From assembly GCA_937927525.1 (NCBI GenBank), contig CALBDR010000358.1:1-60479 (forward strand): 60,479 bases of DNA. The letters are read 5' to 3'. The notes under the pieces are model-generated. The model saw nothing but the letters and a program-made list of their open reading frames with translations, had not been told where the DNA came from and ran no database searches. The DNA is from an uncultured Candidatus Melainabacteria bacterium. Lineage in GTDB: Bacteria > Cyanobacteriota > Vampirovibrionia > LMEP-6097. This document shows positions 42,680 to 51,163 of the stretch, one piece after another. Position 1 is the first letter of the stretch. Each line of letters opens with the position of its first letter. The translations under genes were made by a program, and so were the position numbers.

Positions 42680-45296
42680 GCTTTTTCATCCTCGTTATAT
42701 TTCTAGTACCCGGTTGAATAATAAATGGCAAATCAAAAATAGTCTTCGCTATTTCCTGTGGGTTAAAATTAATAGCTCCATCTGAATTTATTTGGATAGA
42801 AGAACCTTCCTGCGGGGATTTCACTATAATTGCTCCCTGCATCTCTAAGGTCCCTGAAATTTCTAAATCACCAATTACGTAAATTAACCCTTTAAACTCA
42901 CTTTGATTTTTAGTAGATCCTTCAAGCCTTACAGTTCCACCTTGAGGGCTCCTACCACCTTCGGTGGTATCTATAATTAAAATTCCTTGTCCATAAAGTG
43001 GGTTTGTTTTAGTAAAAGTAACTTCACCTTGAATAATATTTAAACCGAAATACTCTCCTTCATCAAAATACTCTTCAACTTGAAGTCTTTGTGATTCTTG
43101 TAATGCATATATGAAGCCACCCGGGAATTGAGTCTTCAAATCTCTTTTATAGTAATTTAGAGATGAAATATCAGAAAATAATAAATTATCTAAGTTTTGA
43201 AAACCACTAATATTCTCAAGTTCTAACCAAGCGTATTCTGGCTCTAAATGACGCTTAGCTGATCTTTCGTCAATAGATTGTGTGCTAATTACTGATGGAA
43301 TGAACTGGACTAAATTATCACGAATAAAATGAATATCTTTAAATCCAGGATCCTCTAATATAATAGCTTCATTCTGAATCTCTTTGATAATTGCATAATC
43401 CGAAACCGTCTCAAAGTTTGAACCAGATGGAATAACTGACACTAAAGCTCCAGGTTCAAATCTTACAATCTCAGGGCTCATGAATCGCTGTGATTCATCA
43501 TTTAACTCTAAATCCTCAACTACTGCTGAGCCATCCAAAACAAGTTCATCTGGCTTAGGCTCTAAGTCAGTATCTAGTGGCGGGAACTCATTAATAAACT
43601 CTAAGAAAGTATCACCTTTAGAGACAGAATCATTGAGCTCTGCTTTAGCTAATTCAATACCTTTCACCTTAAAATCTTTGCCAGCAAAACGTACTTTAGT
43701 ATTAGTAATCAAGGGTGCAGCTATTTTAGGAACAGTTCTTCTCACTATCGAAGATTCTTTATAAGTATAGCCATTAACAGTAGCTATAGACTCTAAAAGC
43801 CACACTGTTTCTAAATCAGAATTAATTAAGCTAAACTCTCTTTGTAGACCTTCCTGTCCAGGGTCCCCTGGTCTACCTTCCCCCTCTAGTCCTTCATCAA
43901 AATCATCGTCAAAATTCCAAGGTAAATTTGAAAGAGAGTTAGCTTGTAAAAGCTTTAGGCGAGTAGAATAGATCCCTGTAAAAGGTTTCAGGTCAGCATC
44001 CCCAGAAGATCTAGCTATAATATTAACTATCCAAGAATTACTTTCACCACCACTAGTGATTAATTTAATCATAAAAGTATTGTTTACTGGTAAGGACTTT
44101 GCTTCAAGATCAAAAAGAATTTCTTTATCATTAAAAGTTTTTATTTTAAATCTCACTCCTTTGAGATCAGGAACTAGAATTGCTGGAACATTATCTAAAG
44201 CTAAATTCCTTCCAGTTAACTTTAAATTTTTTATGACACCACTGTTTTCAATCTCTGTCATCTGCTTCATTCCAAGCTCTTCATCTTCCATAAAAATGTT
44301 ATGAAGTTCTGGTGCTTCTTTATTAGGATCAAACTTTGGTGCAACATAGAAATCTATTTTCTTTCCGGAAATATTTAATTTGTAGACTCCAGGTTTGATT
44401 TCTTCTTTTAGGTTTACAGTAATGACATCAGCGCCATCACTTATATTTATGATCTCAAAGTCACTTGAAGAAAAGGTAACTTTAGATGAACTAAGATTTT
44501 CCCCATCTACAAAAATATCTATCAAGTCTCCAGGAAAGGCATAGTTAGGACTAATAGATCTCAGTACTGGTTTTTTTTCATCAAAGGGACTTTTTAAACT
44601 TAAACCTAGATACTCGCCAAGTATATTATCTTGCTTGATGTTAACACGAATTTTATCAGCAATTTTAAGCTCAAAACCAGGCTTCAACTGTGATTTTTCA
44701 GGTATTTTAATTAATCCTACATAAGAAACATTAACCTCTGGCAATGGCAGATATAGATCTTTTATATCAGGTTGATCAGCCTCATTAAAATCTACCGGAC
44801 GATTAGCCTGATTGTTTTTCTGTTCAGCCAATAGCAAAGCATACTGTTCTTGGTTAATAACCTCTCCTGTTTGGATGTTTACATAAAATAAATCTTCCGT
44901 AACATAGTTTATATAGCGAGGTTGAACTTCTAAAATTGACTCATCAAAAAAATCATCGTCATCAAAATCATCATCATCATCATCATCTTCATCTTCATCT
45001 TCATCATCTTCAAAATCATCATCGAAGTCATCATCATCATCAAAATCATCATCTTCTTCGAAAGCATCTGTGTCTGGCATAGTCTGAGTATTCATCAAAG
45101 CTAATGCTCTTGCATTTGCAGACTCAGCTAGATATTTTGCTTGTAATGAAGCATAGGACTTAGAAGAGAGTTTTAAGTTAGTAAAAGAAAAATAAGTTAG
45201 TATTGAAAATAAAGCAGCAAAAAACAGAGCTAAAAACAAAGTATAGCTCAATGTAAATCCATCACTTAGTCTTCGTTCAGGCAATAATAAAGCCAC
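42660..45296 (-). CDS. Giant pseudopilin-like protein with Asp/Glu tract and IPT/TIG domain
   Basis: 878 aa from GTG 45296. The leader MALLLPERRLSDG is followed by FTLSYTLFLALFFAALFSILTYF, a prepilin-peptidase site and pilin helix. Glu at +5 is replaced (Tyr), as in GspK/PilX-type initiators. Residues 77-119 are an almost pure Asp/Glu run broken by Phe, encoded by triplet repeats. An IPT/TIG immunoglobulin-like domain lies at about 238-315 (LRSISPNYAFPGD, VFVDGENLSSSKVTF-like). The C-terminal part has beta-helical, polymer-like repeats (GLIYVIGDLEISGTLEMQG). It overlaps the upstream hydrolase by 31 bp. A pilus-tip adhesin is the best guess. Confidence 0.72.
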   Translation of the reverse strand: MALLLPERRLSDGFTLSYTLFLALFFAALFSILTYFSFTNLKLSSKSYASLQAKYLAESANARALALMNTQTMPDTDAFEEDDDFDDDDDFDDDFEDDEDEDEDDDDDDDFDDDDFFDESILEVQPRYINYVTEDLFYVNIQTGEVINQEQYALLLAEQKNNQANRPVDFNEADQPDIKDLYLPLPEVNVSYVGLIKIPEKSQLKPGFELKIADKIRVNIKQDNILGEYLGLSLKSPFDEKKPVLRSISPNYAFPGDLIDIFVDGENLSSSKVTFSSSDFEIINISDGADVITVNLKEEIKPGVYKLNISGKKIDFYVAPKFDPNKEAPELHNIFMEDEELGMKQMTEIENSGVIKNLKLTGRNLALDNVPAILVPDLKGVRFKIKTFNDKEILFDLEAKSLPVNNTFMIKLITSGGESNSWIVNIIARSSGDADLKPFTGIYSTRLKLLQANSLSNLPWNFDDDFDEGLEGEGRPGDPGQEGLQREFSLINSDLETVWLLESIATVNGYTYKESSIVRRTVPKIAAPLITNTKVRFAGKDFKVKGIELAKAELNDSVSKGDTFLEFINEFPPLDTDLEPKPDELVLDGSAVVEDLELNDESQRFMSPEIVRFEPGALVSVIPSGSNFETVSDYAIIKEIQNEAIILEDPGFKDIHFIRDNLVQFIPSVISTQSIDERSAKRHLEPEYAWLELENISGFQNLDNLLFSDISSLNYYKRDLKTQFPGGFIYALQESQRLQVEEYFDEGEYFGLNIIQGEVTFTKTNPLYGQGILIIDTTEGGRSPQGGTVRLEGSTKNQSEFKGLIYVIGDLEISGTLEMQGAIIVKSPQEGSSIQINSDGAINFNPQEIAKTIFDLPFIIQPGTRNITRMKKHDFEAK
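44940..45068 (-). repeat. Triplet-repeat tract encoding Asp/Glu
   Basis: On the plus strand runs of TCA/ATC triplets (GAT/GAA/GAC codons on the coding strand) encode residues 77-119 of the giant pseudopilin. Such tracts can gain or lose whole codons by slippage without shifting the frame. Confidence 0.8.
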
Positions 45297-46063
45297 TCTT
45301 GGAATTTAACAGGTTCATCTTCCATTAAAGCATGAGAAGACCACTTAAACAATTCAAAGCGTGAATCTTTAGTTTTTTCATGAAGTAAATAAATTAAATA
45401 TGCTGGTGAGACTAAATCAAAGCGTCCTGCTGCAAAAAAAACTTTAGATTTCAACCTAGGTACCTTACGAAATGAATTCCAAGTCTTCACATGTTTATAA
45501 ATTTCTCTTAAAACTTGAGCATTAGTAGTTATAGATGATTTGTATCTAGGTCTTAAAGGAGTCTTTTTAAAGAAATCAAGGTTGGCCTGAATAAAATATA
45601 ATGGTTTTCCTAATAAAAAGTGTAAAAAATGCTTAATCGGAAAGATTAATTTAGCTGGTAAACACACTAAGACAAGTTTACTTACTAAATCAGGATACCT
45701 TTCAGCAATATTCACCGCAACTAAACCACCAAAGCTATGAGTAACTAGAGTTATAGGCCCTTCAATACCAATATGTTTTAAAGTTTCGATAGTGTCATGG
45801 ATATGAGTATCTATATCAAGCTTAACCTTCTCTGAGGGTTGAATTAAGTTTCGAGTATCTCCATGTCCTCTAAGATCAAAGGCTAAGCAATGAAAGCCTC
45901 TAGCTGCAATAATATTTAGCTCGTTTAACCATACAGTCGCGTCACTAGCACTACCGTGTATAAAGAGAACGGTAGGATTCTTTCGGTCTCCTCTCTCGTA
46001 ATAGTGCAGTATCATTTTTGAAATCTTTAGGGTTATTAACTCCTCCTTAATTATTTTTACCAA
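45266..46063 (-). CDS. Alpha/beta-hydrolase fold protein
   Basis: 265 aa. The triad is visible: nucleophile Ser in LVTHSFGGLVAV, Asp in FAAGRFDLVSP and His in WSSHALMEDEP. The oxyanion-side HG is in LFIHGSASDATVW, and DLRGHGDT is typical of esterases, lipases and haloperoxidase-like enzymes. The cap region (FPIKHFLHFLLGKPLYF) is hydrophobic. Substrate unknown. It is the first gene of a three-gene run into the two pilin-like genes, overlapping the next by 31 bp. Confidence 0.86.
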   Translation of the reverse strand: MVKIIKEELITLKISKMILHYYERGDRKNPTVLFIHGSASDATVWLNELNIIAARGFHCLAFDLRGHGDTRNLIQPSEKVKLDIDTHIHDTIETLKHIGIEGPITLVTHSFGGLVAVNIAERYPDLVSKLVLVCLPAKLIFPIKHFLHFLLGKPLYFIQANLDFFKKTPLRPRYKSSITTNAQVLREIYKHVKTWNSFRKVPRLKSKVFFAAGRFDLVSPAYLIYLLHEKTKDSRFELFKWSSHALMEDEPVKFQEWLYYCLNED

Positions 46064-46108
46064 CTATAATAGTTTTAATATCAGAATATACGATAATAAA
46101 GTCATAAC

Positions 46109-47473
46109 ATGGGTAAATCTATATTAATGCCGGTAGATTATAAAGCCAGTTCTATAACTGAAGCTTTTGGGATTGCGTTTAGCCAATCTCGATTTGAATC
46201 TGCTGATGACTCATGCTCATGGTTTTCACCTGATTATCACCTTAATGAATTAATCAGTTCATATTGGGGAATTACCGTAAAATCACGGCCACTAGCCATT
46301 TCAAAAAACATAAATGATGATTTATGGAAAGGTTTAGTTTCTGAATGGGATAGTTTCACCCCCACTCCAGGGCAGTTTCGTTTAAGTAAAAGTCTAATAT
46401 TCAATCTACTCAGATTAAGTCTTGGAAAAAGAAAATCAGACTTTGAATTAAGTAAACTAACAGATCTTGAATTGAAAATTTTCGAACAGTTTTTTGTAGA
46501 ACTAGAGAAATACTGGAAAGGACAATGGCGAATTGCAGATCCTAATAGTTCTGGAACTAACGACTTTTTAATTTGGTCCCTTGAGTTTCAAAATGGTGAA
46601 CTAGCTTCATTTGCAATTAGCATCCCTCCAGGCTTAAGACCTAAAAACTACTTAGATCATAGTAATTATCGAGTGGATATTGGTTATATGATAAATGAAC
46701 TCGATTTTAAAGTTCCTATAGATCTATGTGCTGGTAAATCTAAGCTTCCTCTCTCTGATCTAAAGCAATTAGAGGAAGATGATATAGTATTACTAGAAAA
46801 AAGCTCCATCGATCAGTTGTGGTGGGAGCGAAATGACTACGACAATCTATATATAAATATAGAAATCCCGTCTAGAAACGACCCAAACTGGGAAAATTTA
46901 TATTACGACGACTTAGAAGTACCTGATATGCCTCAAGAAAACTTACCAATTGATGATAATGATTTATTTACTGACCTAAATATTGAGCTCACAGCACAGT
47001 TTAAATCCGTCAACTTACCACTAAAGCAAATCATGGAATTAAAAGATGGTGGAGTTTTGCCACTAGGCTTGCTTTTAGATAGTGAGCTTTACCTAATAGC
47101 TGCAGGAAATAAAATCGTAGCTAAAGGAGAACTCATCGTAGTCGGAAACCAGTTTGGTTTAAAAATCAAGAATACTAAAATTAAGTCTGAAAAGATAGGT
47201 GCTGAAGTTCAAGAACTTGGTCAAGGATCAAGGCAAGCTCCAGCTCCACAACAACAGCAAATGAGCCCTCAGCAAATGCAAGCTATGCAGGCTGCTCAAG
47301 CACAACAACAAGCTGCTGCACAACAACAAATGAGTCCTCAACAAATGCAGGCAATGCAAGCTGCACAAGCTCAACAGCAAGCCGCTTCGAATGAAGAAGA
47401 ACAACTCCAAAAAGAGCTTGAAGACGTAGGTTTAGACCCTGATGAGTTAGATGAGCTTGGTGAATTATATTAA
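46109..47473 (+). CDS. FliM/FliN-like C-ring protein with two SpoA domains (SctQ-like)
   Basis: 454 aa. Residues 85-140 include SKLTDLELKIFEQFFVELEKYW, resembling the middle domain of FliM. A first SpoA-like segment starts at VPIDLCAGKSKLPLSDLKQLEEDD (about 200-235). A clear SpoA domain follows at about 290-355 (LPLKQIMELKDGGVLPLG, GELIVVGNQFGLKI). Two SpoA domains in one chain is the layout of YscQ/SctQ from type III secretion, or a FliM-FliN fusion. After that come two 19-residue Gln-rich repeats and an acidic helix. It would form part of the cytoplasmic C-ring. No FliG or ATPase gene is adjacent; its 3' end overlaps the next gene by 23 bp. Confidence 0.72.
   Translation: MGKSILMPVDYKASSITEAFGIAFSQSRFESADDSCSWFSPDYHLNELISSYWGITVKSRPLAISKNINDDLWKGLVSEWDSFTPTPGQFRLSKSLIFNLLRLSLGKRKSDFELSKLTDLELKIFEQFFVELEKYWKGQWRIADPNSSGTNDFLIWSLEFQNGELASFAISIPPGLRPKNYLDHSNYRVDIGYMINELDFKVPIDLCAGKSKLPLSDLKQLEEDDIVLLEKSSIDQLWWERNDYDNLYINIEIPSRNDPNWENLYYDDLEVPDMPQENLPIDDNDLFTDLNIELTAQFKSVNLPLKQIMELKDGGVLPLGLLLDSELYLIAAGNKIVAKGELIVVGNQFGLKIKNTKIKSEKIGAEVQELGQGSRQAPAPQQQQMSPQQMQAMQAAQAQQQAAAQQQMSPQQMQAMQAAQAQQQAASNEEEQLQKELEDVGLDPDELDELGELY
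47261..47386 (+). repeat. Two Gln-rich coding repeats
   Basis: The 19-residue unit MSPQQMQAMQAAQAQQQAA occurs at residues 385-403 and 408-426 of the C-ring protein. The two copies are identical in protein but differ at many third codon positions, so they are not a fresh DNA duplication. Confidence 0.85.
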
Positions 47474-49364
47474 AAAAATTTTTCTGTTATTAACAGTATT
47501 TATTGTTAGTTCTTGCAGCTCAGGATCCAACAATAAGAATTCTATAACAATAGCTTATAGTGAACTTGACTCAAAGCTAGCCTCTTTACTTACAGAGAAG
47601 TTAAAACATAATTCAAAAATCAAATTTCAAAAAATTGAACAAATTAAATGCATTGACTTTCTTCATAAGAGCTCTAACTCAATGTATCTTGGGTCAATAG
47701 ATCCTTTAATAACTAATGACGATGAAATCAGTAAAATTATAGTTGCTAAAGATAGCTTAGTCTTTGTAGTAAACCCTAGTAACCCAATTGACAACCTTAA
47801 TAAAGAAGATTTATCAAAAATATTTTTAGGGAGTATGAAATCTTGGTCTAAGTTAAAAGGTACTAAGCAACCGATTACTGTTATTAATAAAGCTGAAACT
47901 CATGCTGACAACCAAACCTTATCAAAGTTCTTGCAAAAAGATAATTTAAGAGCAGCTCAAAATCAATTTATCGCAAATACTAACGAAGAAGCTCTAGCTT
48001 TAGTTCAACAATATGAAAACTCAATATCATACGTAAGCTTTTCTAGCATTGACAACCGTGTAAAAGCAATCAATTTAAACAACATAGCCCCAACAATTTT
48101 AAATATCAATTCCGGAAATTTTCCTTTATATAGAGTGATAAATTTATACTACAGTTCAAATCTATATTTAAATGAAAAAGTTCAAGATGAAATTAAAGAG
48201 CTAACAGAATATTTATGGTCAGAAGACTTTAAACATTCTTTAAATGAACTTAAACTAGTTTCATTAACTCAAGCTGAGATTCAAATCATTAAAGAAAACA
48301 ATAAAGCTGTAAAAATCGGTGTATCTGGACCGCTTTCAGGTCCCTACACTGAACTTGGTCGTTCAATAGTAAATGGTGCAAGATTAGCTGTTCAAGAACA
48401 AAATAGAAAAGCTAATCTCAAAGGTAAGCCAGTTGAGTTAATAATCTGTGATGATAAAGCAGCTGTAGCATCAGCTTTAGATTGTGCAAATAAGTTCCTG
48501 AAAGAGAAAGTAGCAGGAGTAATTGGTCATCTTAATTCAAATATATCTATTGAAGCATCAAAAATATATATAAATAACGGCATCATTCAAATCAGTCCAG
48601 GTTCAACTCACCCATGGTTAACGAATAGAGAAGAAGCACGTGGTAAAGTATTTAGAACTATAGATATAGACGAAAGACAAGCCCTGACACTAGCAAGAGC
48701 TGTAGCAAATTTACCGAAGTTACGCAAAAATATAGCAATTCTTCATAATGGAACAATCTATGGTTCTAACCTTGCGACATTAATCGAAAACTATCTACTG
48801 AGAAATGTTTCTGAAACAATGAAAATTGAAAGTTTAAAATTTGATGTTAGCGGTAAACATTTTTATCATGTCTTTAAACACAACACTCCTAATATAGTGA
48901 TATTTATTGGTGAATATGCTGATGCTGCACAAATGTTAGTGGATTTAGCCTTAGATAATAAATCAGACGTGACATTTTTTGGTGCCGATGGAAACTTTAG
49001 TAAACGATTCATCCAACTTGCTGGATTAAGAGCAGAGGGAGCTCATGTTTTAGGCTGCAACATCGATGATCAATCTAATGATTTCATTGACTTTGAAAAA
49101 AAATATAATAAAATTTTCAAACATAATCTCAGCTCTTTCTCAATCTATAGCTATGATGCGACAAGAATTTTAATCAATGCTATTGTTGCTCATAACCGAG
49201 ACAAATCTAAATCTTTATCATCTCTAATCCAAAATTCTGTCACAGAGAGTCTTTGTGGTCCTATAAGTTTTGATGAATATGGCAACCCTGAAAAATCAAG
49301 GATAGCAATCTATAAAGTACAGGATGGTCAGTTTATTAAAACTAAATTAGGTCAAAGCTATTAA
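47451..49364 (+). CDS. Lipoprotein fusing PstS-like and LivJ-like binding domains
   Basis: 637 aa. The lipobox VSSC after a hydrophobic leader (LLLTVFI) predicts a lipoprotein. Residues about 30-270 resemble phosphate-binding PstS-like proteins (FVVNPSNPIDNLNKEDLSKIFLG, SWSKLKG). Residues about 285-637 are a branched-chain-amino-acid type binding domain (IGVSGPLSGPYTELGRSIVNGARLAV in two parts, VAGVIGHLNSNISI, FFGADGNFS). The fusion is unusual. It would bind ligands in the periplasm for a transporter or sensor, neither of which is nearby. It starts inside the end of the C-ring gene (23-bp overlap). Confidence 0.8.
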   Translation: MSLVNYIKKIFLLLTVFIVSSCSSGSNNKNSITIAYSELDSKLASLLTEKLKHNSKIKFQKIEQIKCIDFLHKSSNSMYLGSIDPLITNDDEISKIIVAKDSLVFVVNPSNPIDNLNKEDLSKIFLGSMKSWSKLKGTKQPITVINKAETHADNQTLSKFLQKDNLRAAQNQFIANTNEEALALVQQYENSISYVSFSSIDNRVKAINLNNIAPTILNINSGNFPLYRVINLYYSSNLYLNEKVQDEIKELTEYLWSEDFKHSLNELKLVSLTQAEIQIIKENNKAVKIGVSGPLSGPYTELGRSIVNGARLAVQEQNRKANLKGKPVELIICDDKAAVASALDCANKFLKEKVAGVIGHLNSNISIEASKIYINNGIIQISPGSTHPWLTNREEARGKVFRTIDIDERQALTLARAVANLPKLRKNIAILHNGTIYGSNLATLIENYLLRNVSETMKIESLKFDVSGKHFYHVFKHNTPNIVIFIGEYADAAQMLVDLALDNKSDVTFFGADGNFSKRFIQLAGLRAEGAHVLGCNIDDQSNDFIDFEKKYNKIFKHNLSSFSIYSYDATRILINAIVAHNRDKSKSLSSLIQNSVTESLCGPISFDEYGNPEKSRIAIYKVQDGQFIKTKLGQSY

Positions 49365-51151
49365 TCTATATTGTTAATGTTTAATATCATCGAATCTTTC
49401 TCAAGAATTATCGGATAGTTCTGTGGATCTAACTTTAAAGCTTTGATATACCCAGAATCTCTTTCTAGTATTAACTTAAGCTTACTAGCTTTACTCAATG
49501 AACTGATAAAGGCTTCTGTGCATTTAGAAGAGCTTACTTTCTCTGAGAAAGTTCCTTTAGAGTTACTAGAAAGCTGTGAGAAATTATCATAAGTACAAAC
49601 GGCTCCAGGAATAGCAACAGAATTTGCATCTACAAGAATCATATGTAAGTCCATCGGATCAGTAGCTTTATCCACAGTATTACTATACTTAAACTTCAAG
49701 TCAAGAAACTGTTTTCCCTCTTCTTGGGAAACTAAGTCAGCTGAAGCTTTATCAACTTTCCTAAACTTAGGACTGTCAATAAACTTCAAGCTAACATTCT
49801 TTTCCAAATCAGATCTAATTAAATAATCCAGACCATTTTCCGCTTTAAATACAAGAGCAAAGTCCAAATTAAGTTTCTTAACTAAAGTATTGTTATAAAG
49901 CTCCTTATTCTTTACAAAGAAGTTTCTCTTCTGTTTTAACTTTAAGAATAAAGGTATGCTGAGCTTACCATCATCCAAATTAATCTCAGAGCTATCTTGG
50001 AGTACAGAGAATTTAACAGATTTACCAGAGCTTAAGCCTAATAAAGAACTTTCAAGTGGCTTTAAAGCAAAGTTTTTATAATCATTCAAGTTAGTCTTAA
50101 AAGATCTGATTTTTTTTATTTTATATTTATCCTTGTCATAATCAGCATTTAAAATAAGCTCATCACTAATATATCGAGCTTTCTCTTCACCTGAATCAAG
50201 AGTGAAAATTATTTCATTAACATTTAAACTTAAATTAGTAATTTCAGCTTTCATTGCTTTAAAACTAATTACAGAGTTGGCTTTAAGACGTGCATTTCGA
50301 GGGTATTCTTTAATAACTTCATCAAAATAAGGCCTTAAATCTATAGCAAATTTATAAACTTCAAAATCTTTAATAGTCATAGGCTGAGATACAAACTGAC
50401 TCAAAAGAGTCTCAAACTCAGCAAATTTATTGGAACTATCTTTTAGAAGCTTAAATTTAAACTCATTAGTAACATCTAATTTAGAGCCATCAACTGAATA
50501 CCTATAAACTCTTAAATTATTTAATAGAACAGAATCTCCTGCACTAAAAGATTTTAAAGTTTCAGCAGCCACATAATCTGGATCGTGTTCAATAGTGATT
50601 TTAAATTTCACAGGTGCATGTCCTACACTTGCATTAATTTCTTTATCATTTTTTGCATCTATAACTCTAGCTCTTAATTTAACAAGCTTGGGAGCGAAAG
50701 AAAAATCATCTAAAGCTACAAATTTCTTTTTTTCACCAATACGAATTTTTTTTTCTCGACTAGTTAAAACAGATCTAGAATCAGCCTCCAGTAAATCAAG
50801 TCTAATCTTTAATTCTTCCTCTGTGTTTACCATCACCGAGCTTTTATCAAAGCTCACTCTATATAAATTAGGTTTTTCTGGGTTATCTACTGCTTCAACT
50901 TGAAAATCTGTAGCTTCTGAAATCAACCTATCTGCTAAATAAACTTTTAATCTATCAGTCTCAACACCAGTTTCAGAACTCAGAATAGCTTGAAGTTTCA
51001 AATCAAACTCACTACCGATTTTAATAGGAGCAGGACTAGTTAGTATTCCTAATTTGACGAATTTATGATCACTTGAAATCTTTAGCGCTTCAGCTGGTAA
51101 AAACCAAGCAGAGATAGAGACACAAATTAAAAATAATATAGAGTTCTTCAC
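49361..51151 (-). CDS. Large secreted beta-rich protein, unknown
   Basis: 596 aa. The signal peptide MKNSILFLICVSISAWFLP-AEA precedes a long protein with few Cys and repeated short strands, suggesting several immunoglobulin-like or beta-sandwich modules (for example VSFDKSSVMVNTEEELKIRLDLL). No family recognised. It ends 4 bp inside the end of the convergent lipoprotein gene and follows the PhoX gene by 12 bp on the same strand, so it may be co-transcribed with it. Confidence 0.68.
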   Translation of the reverse strand: MKNSILFLICVSISAWFLPAEALKISSDHKFVKLGILTSPAPIKIGSEFDLKLQAILSSETGVETDRLKVYLADRLISEATDFQVEAVDNPEKPNLYRVSFDKSSVMVNTEEELKIRLDLLEADSRSVLTSREKKIRIGEKKKFVALDDFSFAPKLVKLRARVIDAKNDKEINASVGHAPVKFKITIEHDPDYVAAETLKSFSAGDSVLLNNLRVYRYSVDGSKLDVTNEFKFKLLKDSSNKFAEFETLLSQFVSQPMTIKDFEVYKFAIDLRPYFDEVIKEYPRNARLKANSVISFKAMKAEITNLSLNVNEIIFTLDSGEEKARYISDELILNADYDKDKYKIKKIRSFKTNLNDYKNFALKPLESSLLGLSSGKSVKFSVLQDSSEINLDDGKLSIPLFLKLKQKRNFFVKNKELYNNTLVKKLNLDFALVFKAENGLDYLIRSDLEKNVSLKFIDSPKFRKVDKASADLVSQEEGKQFLDLKFKYSNTVDKATDPMDLHMILVDANSVAIPGAVCTYDNFSQLSSNSKGTFSEKVSSSKCTEAFISSLSKASKLKLILERDSGYIKALKLDPQNYPIILEKDSMILNINNID

Positions 51152-51163
51152 TCTAATATTAAA

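Noticed and set aside
43440..43475. tRNA T-arm-like GGTTCAAATC
   Set aside because: Inside the pseudopilin coding sequence with no matching acceptor, D or anticodon arms.
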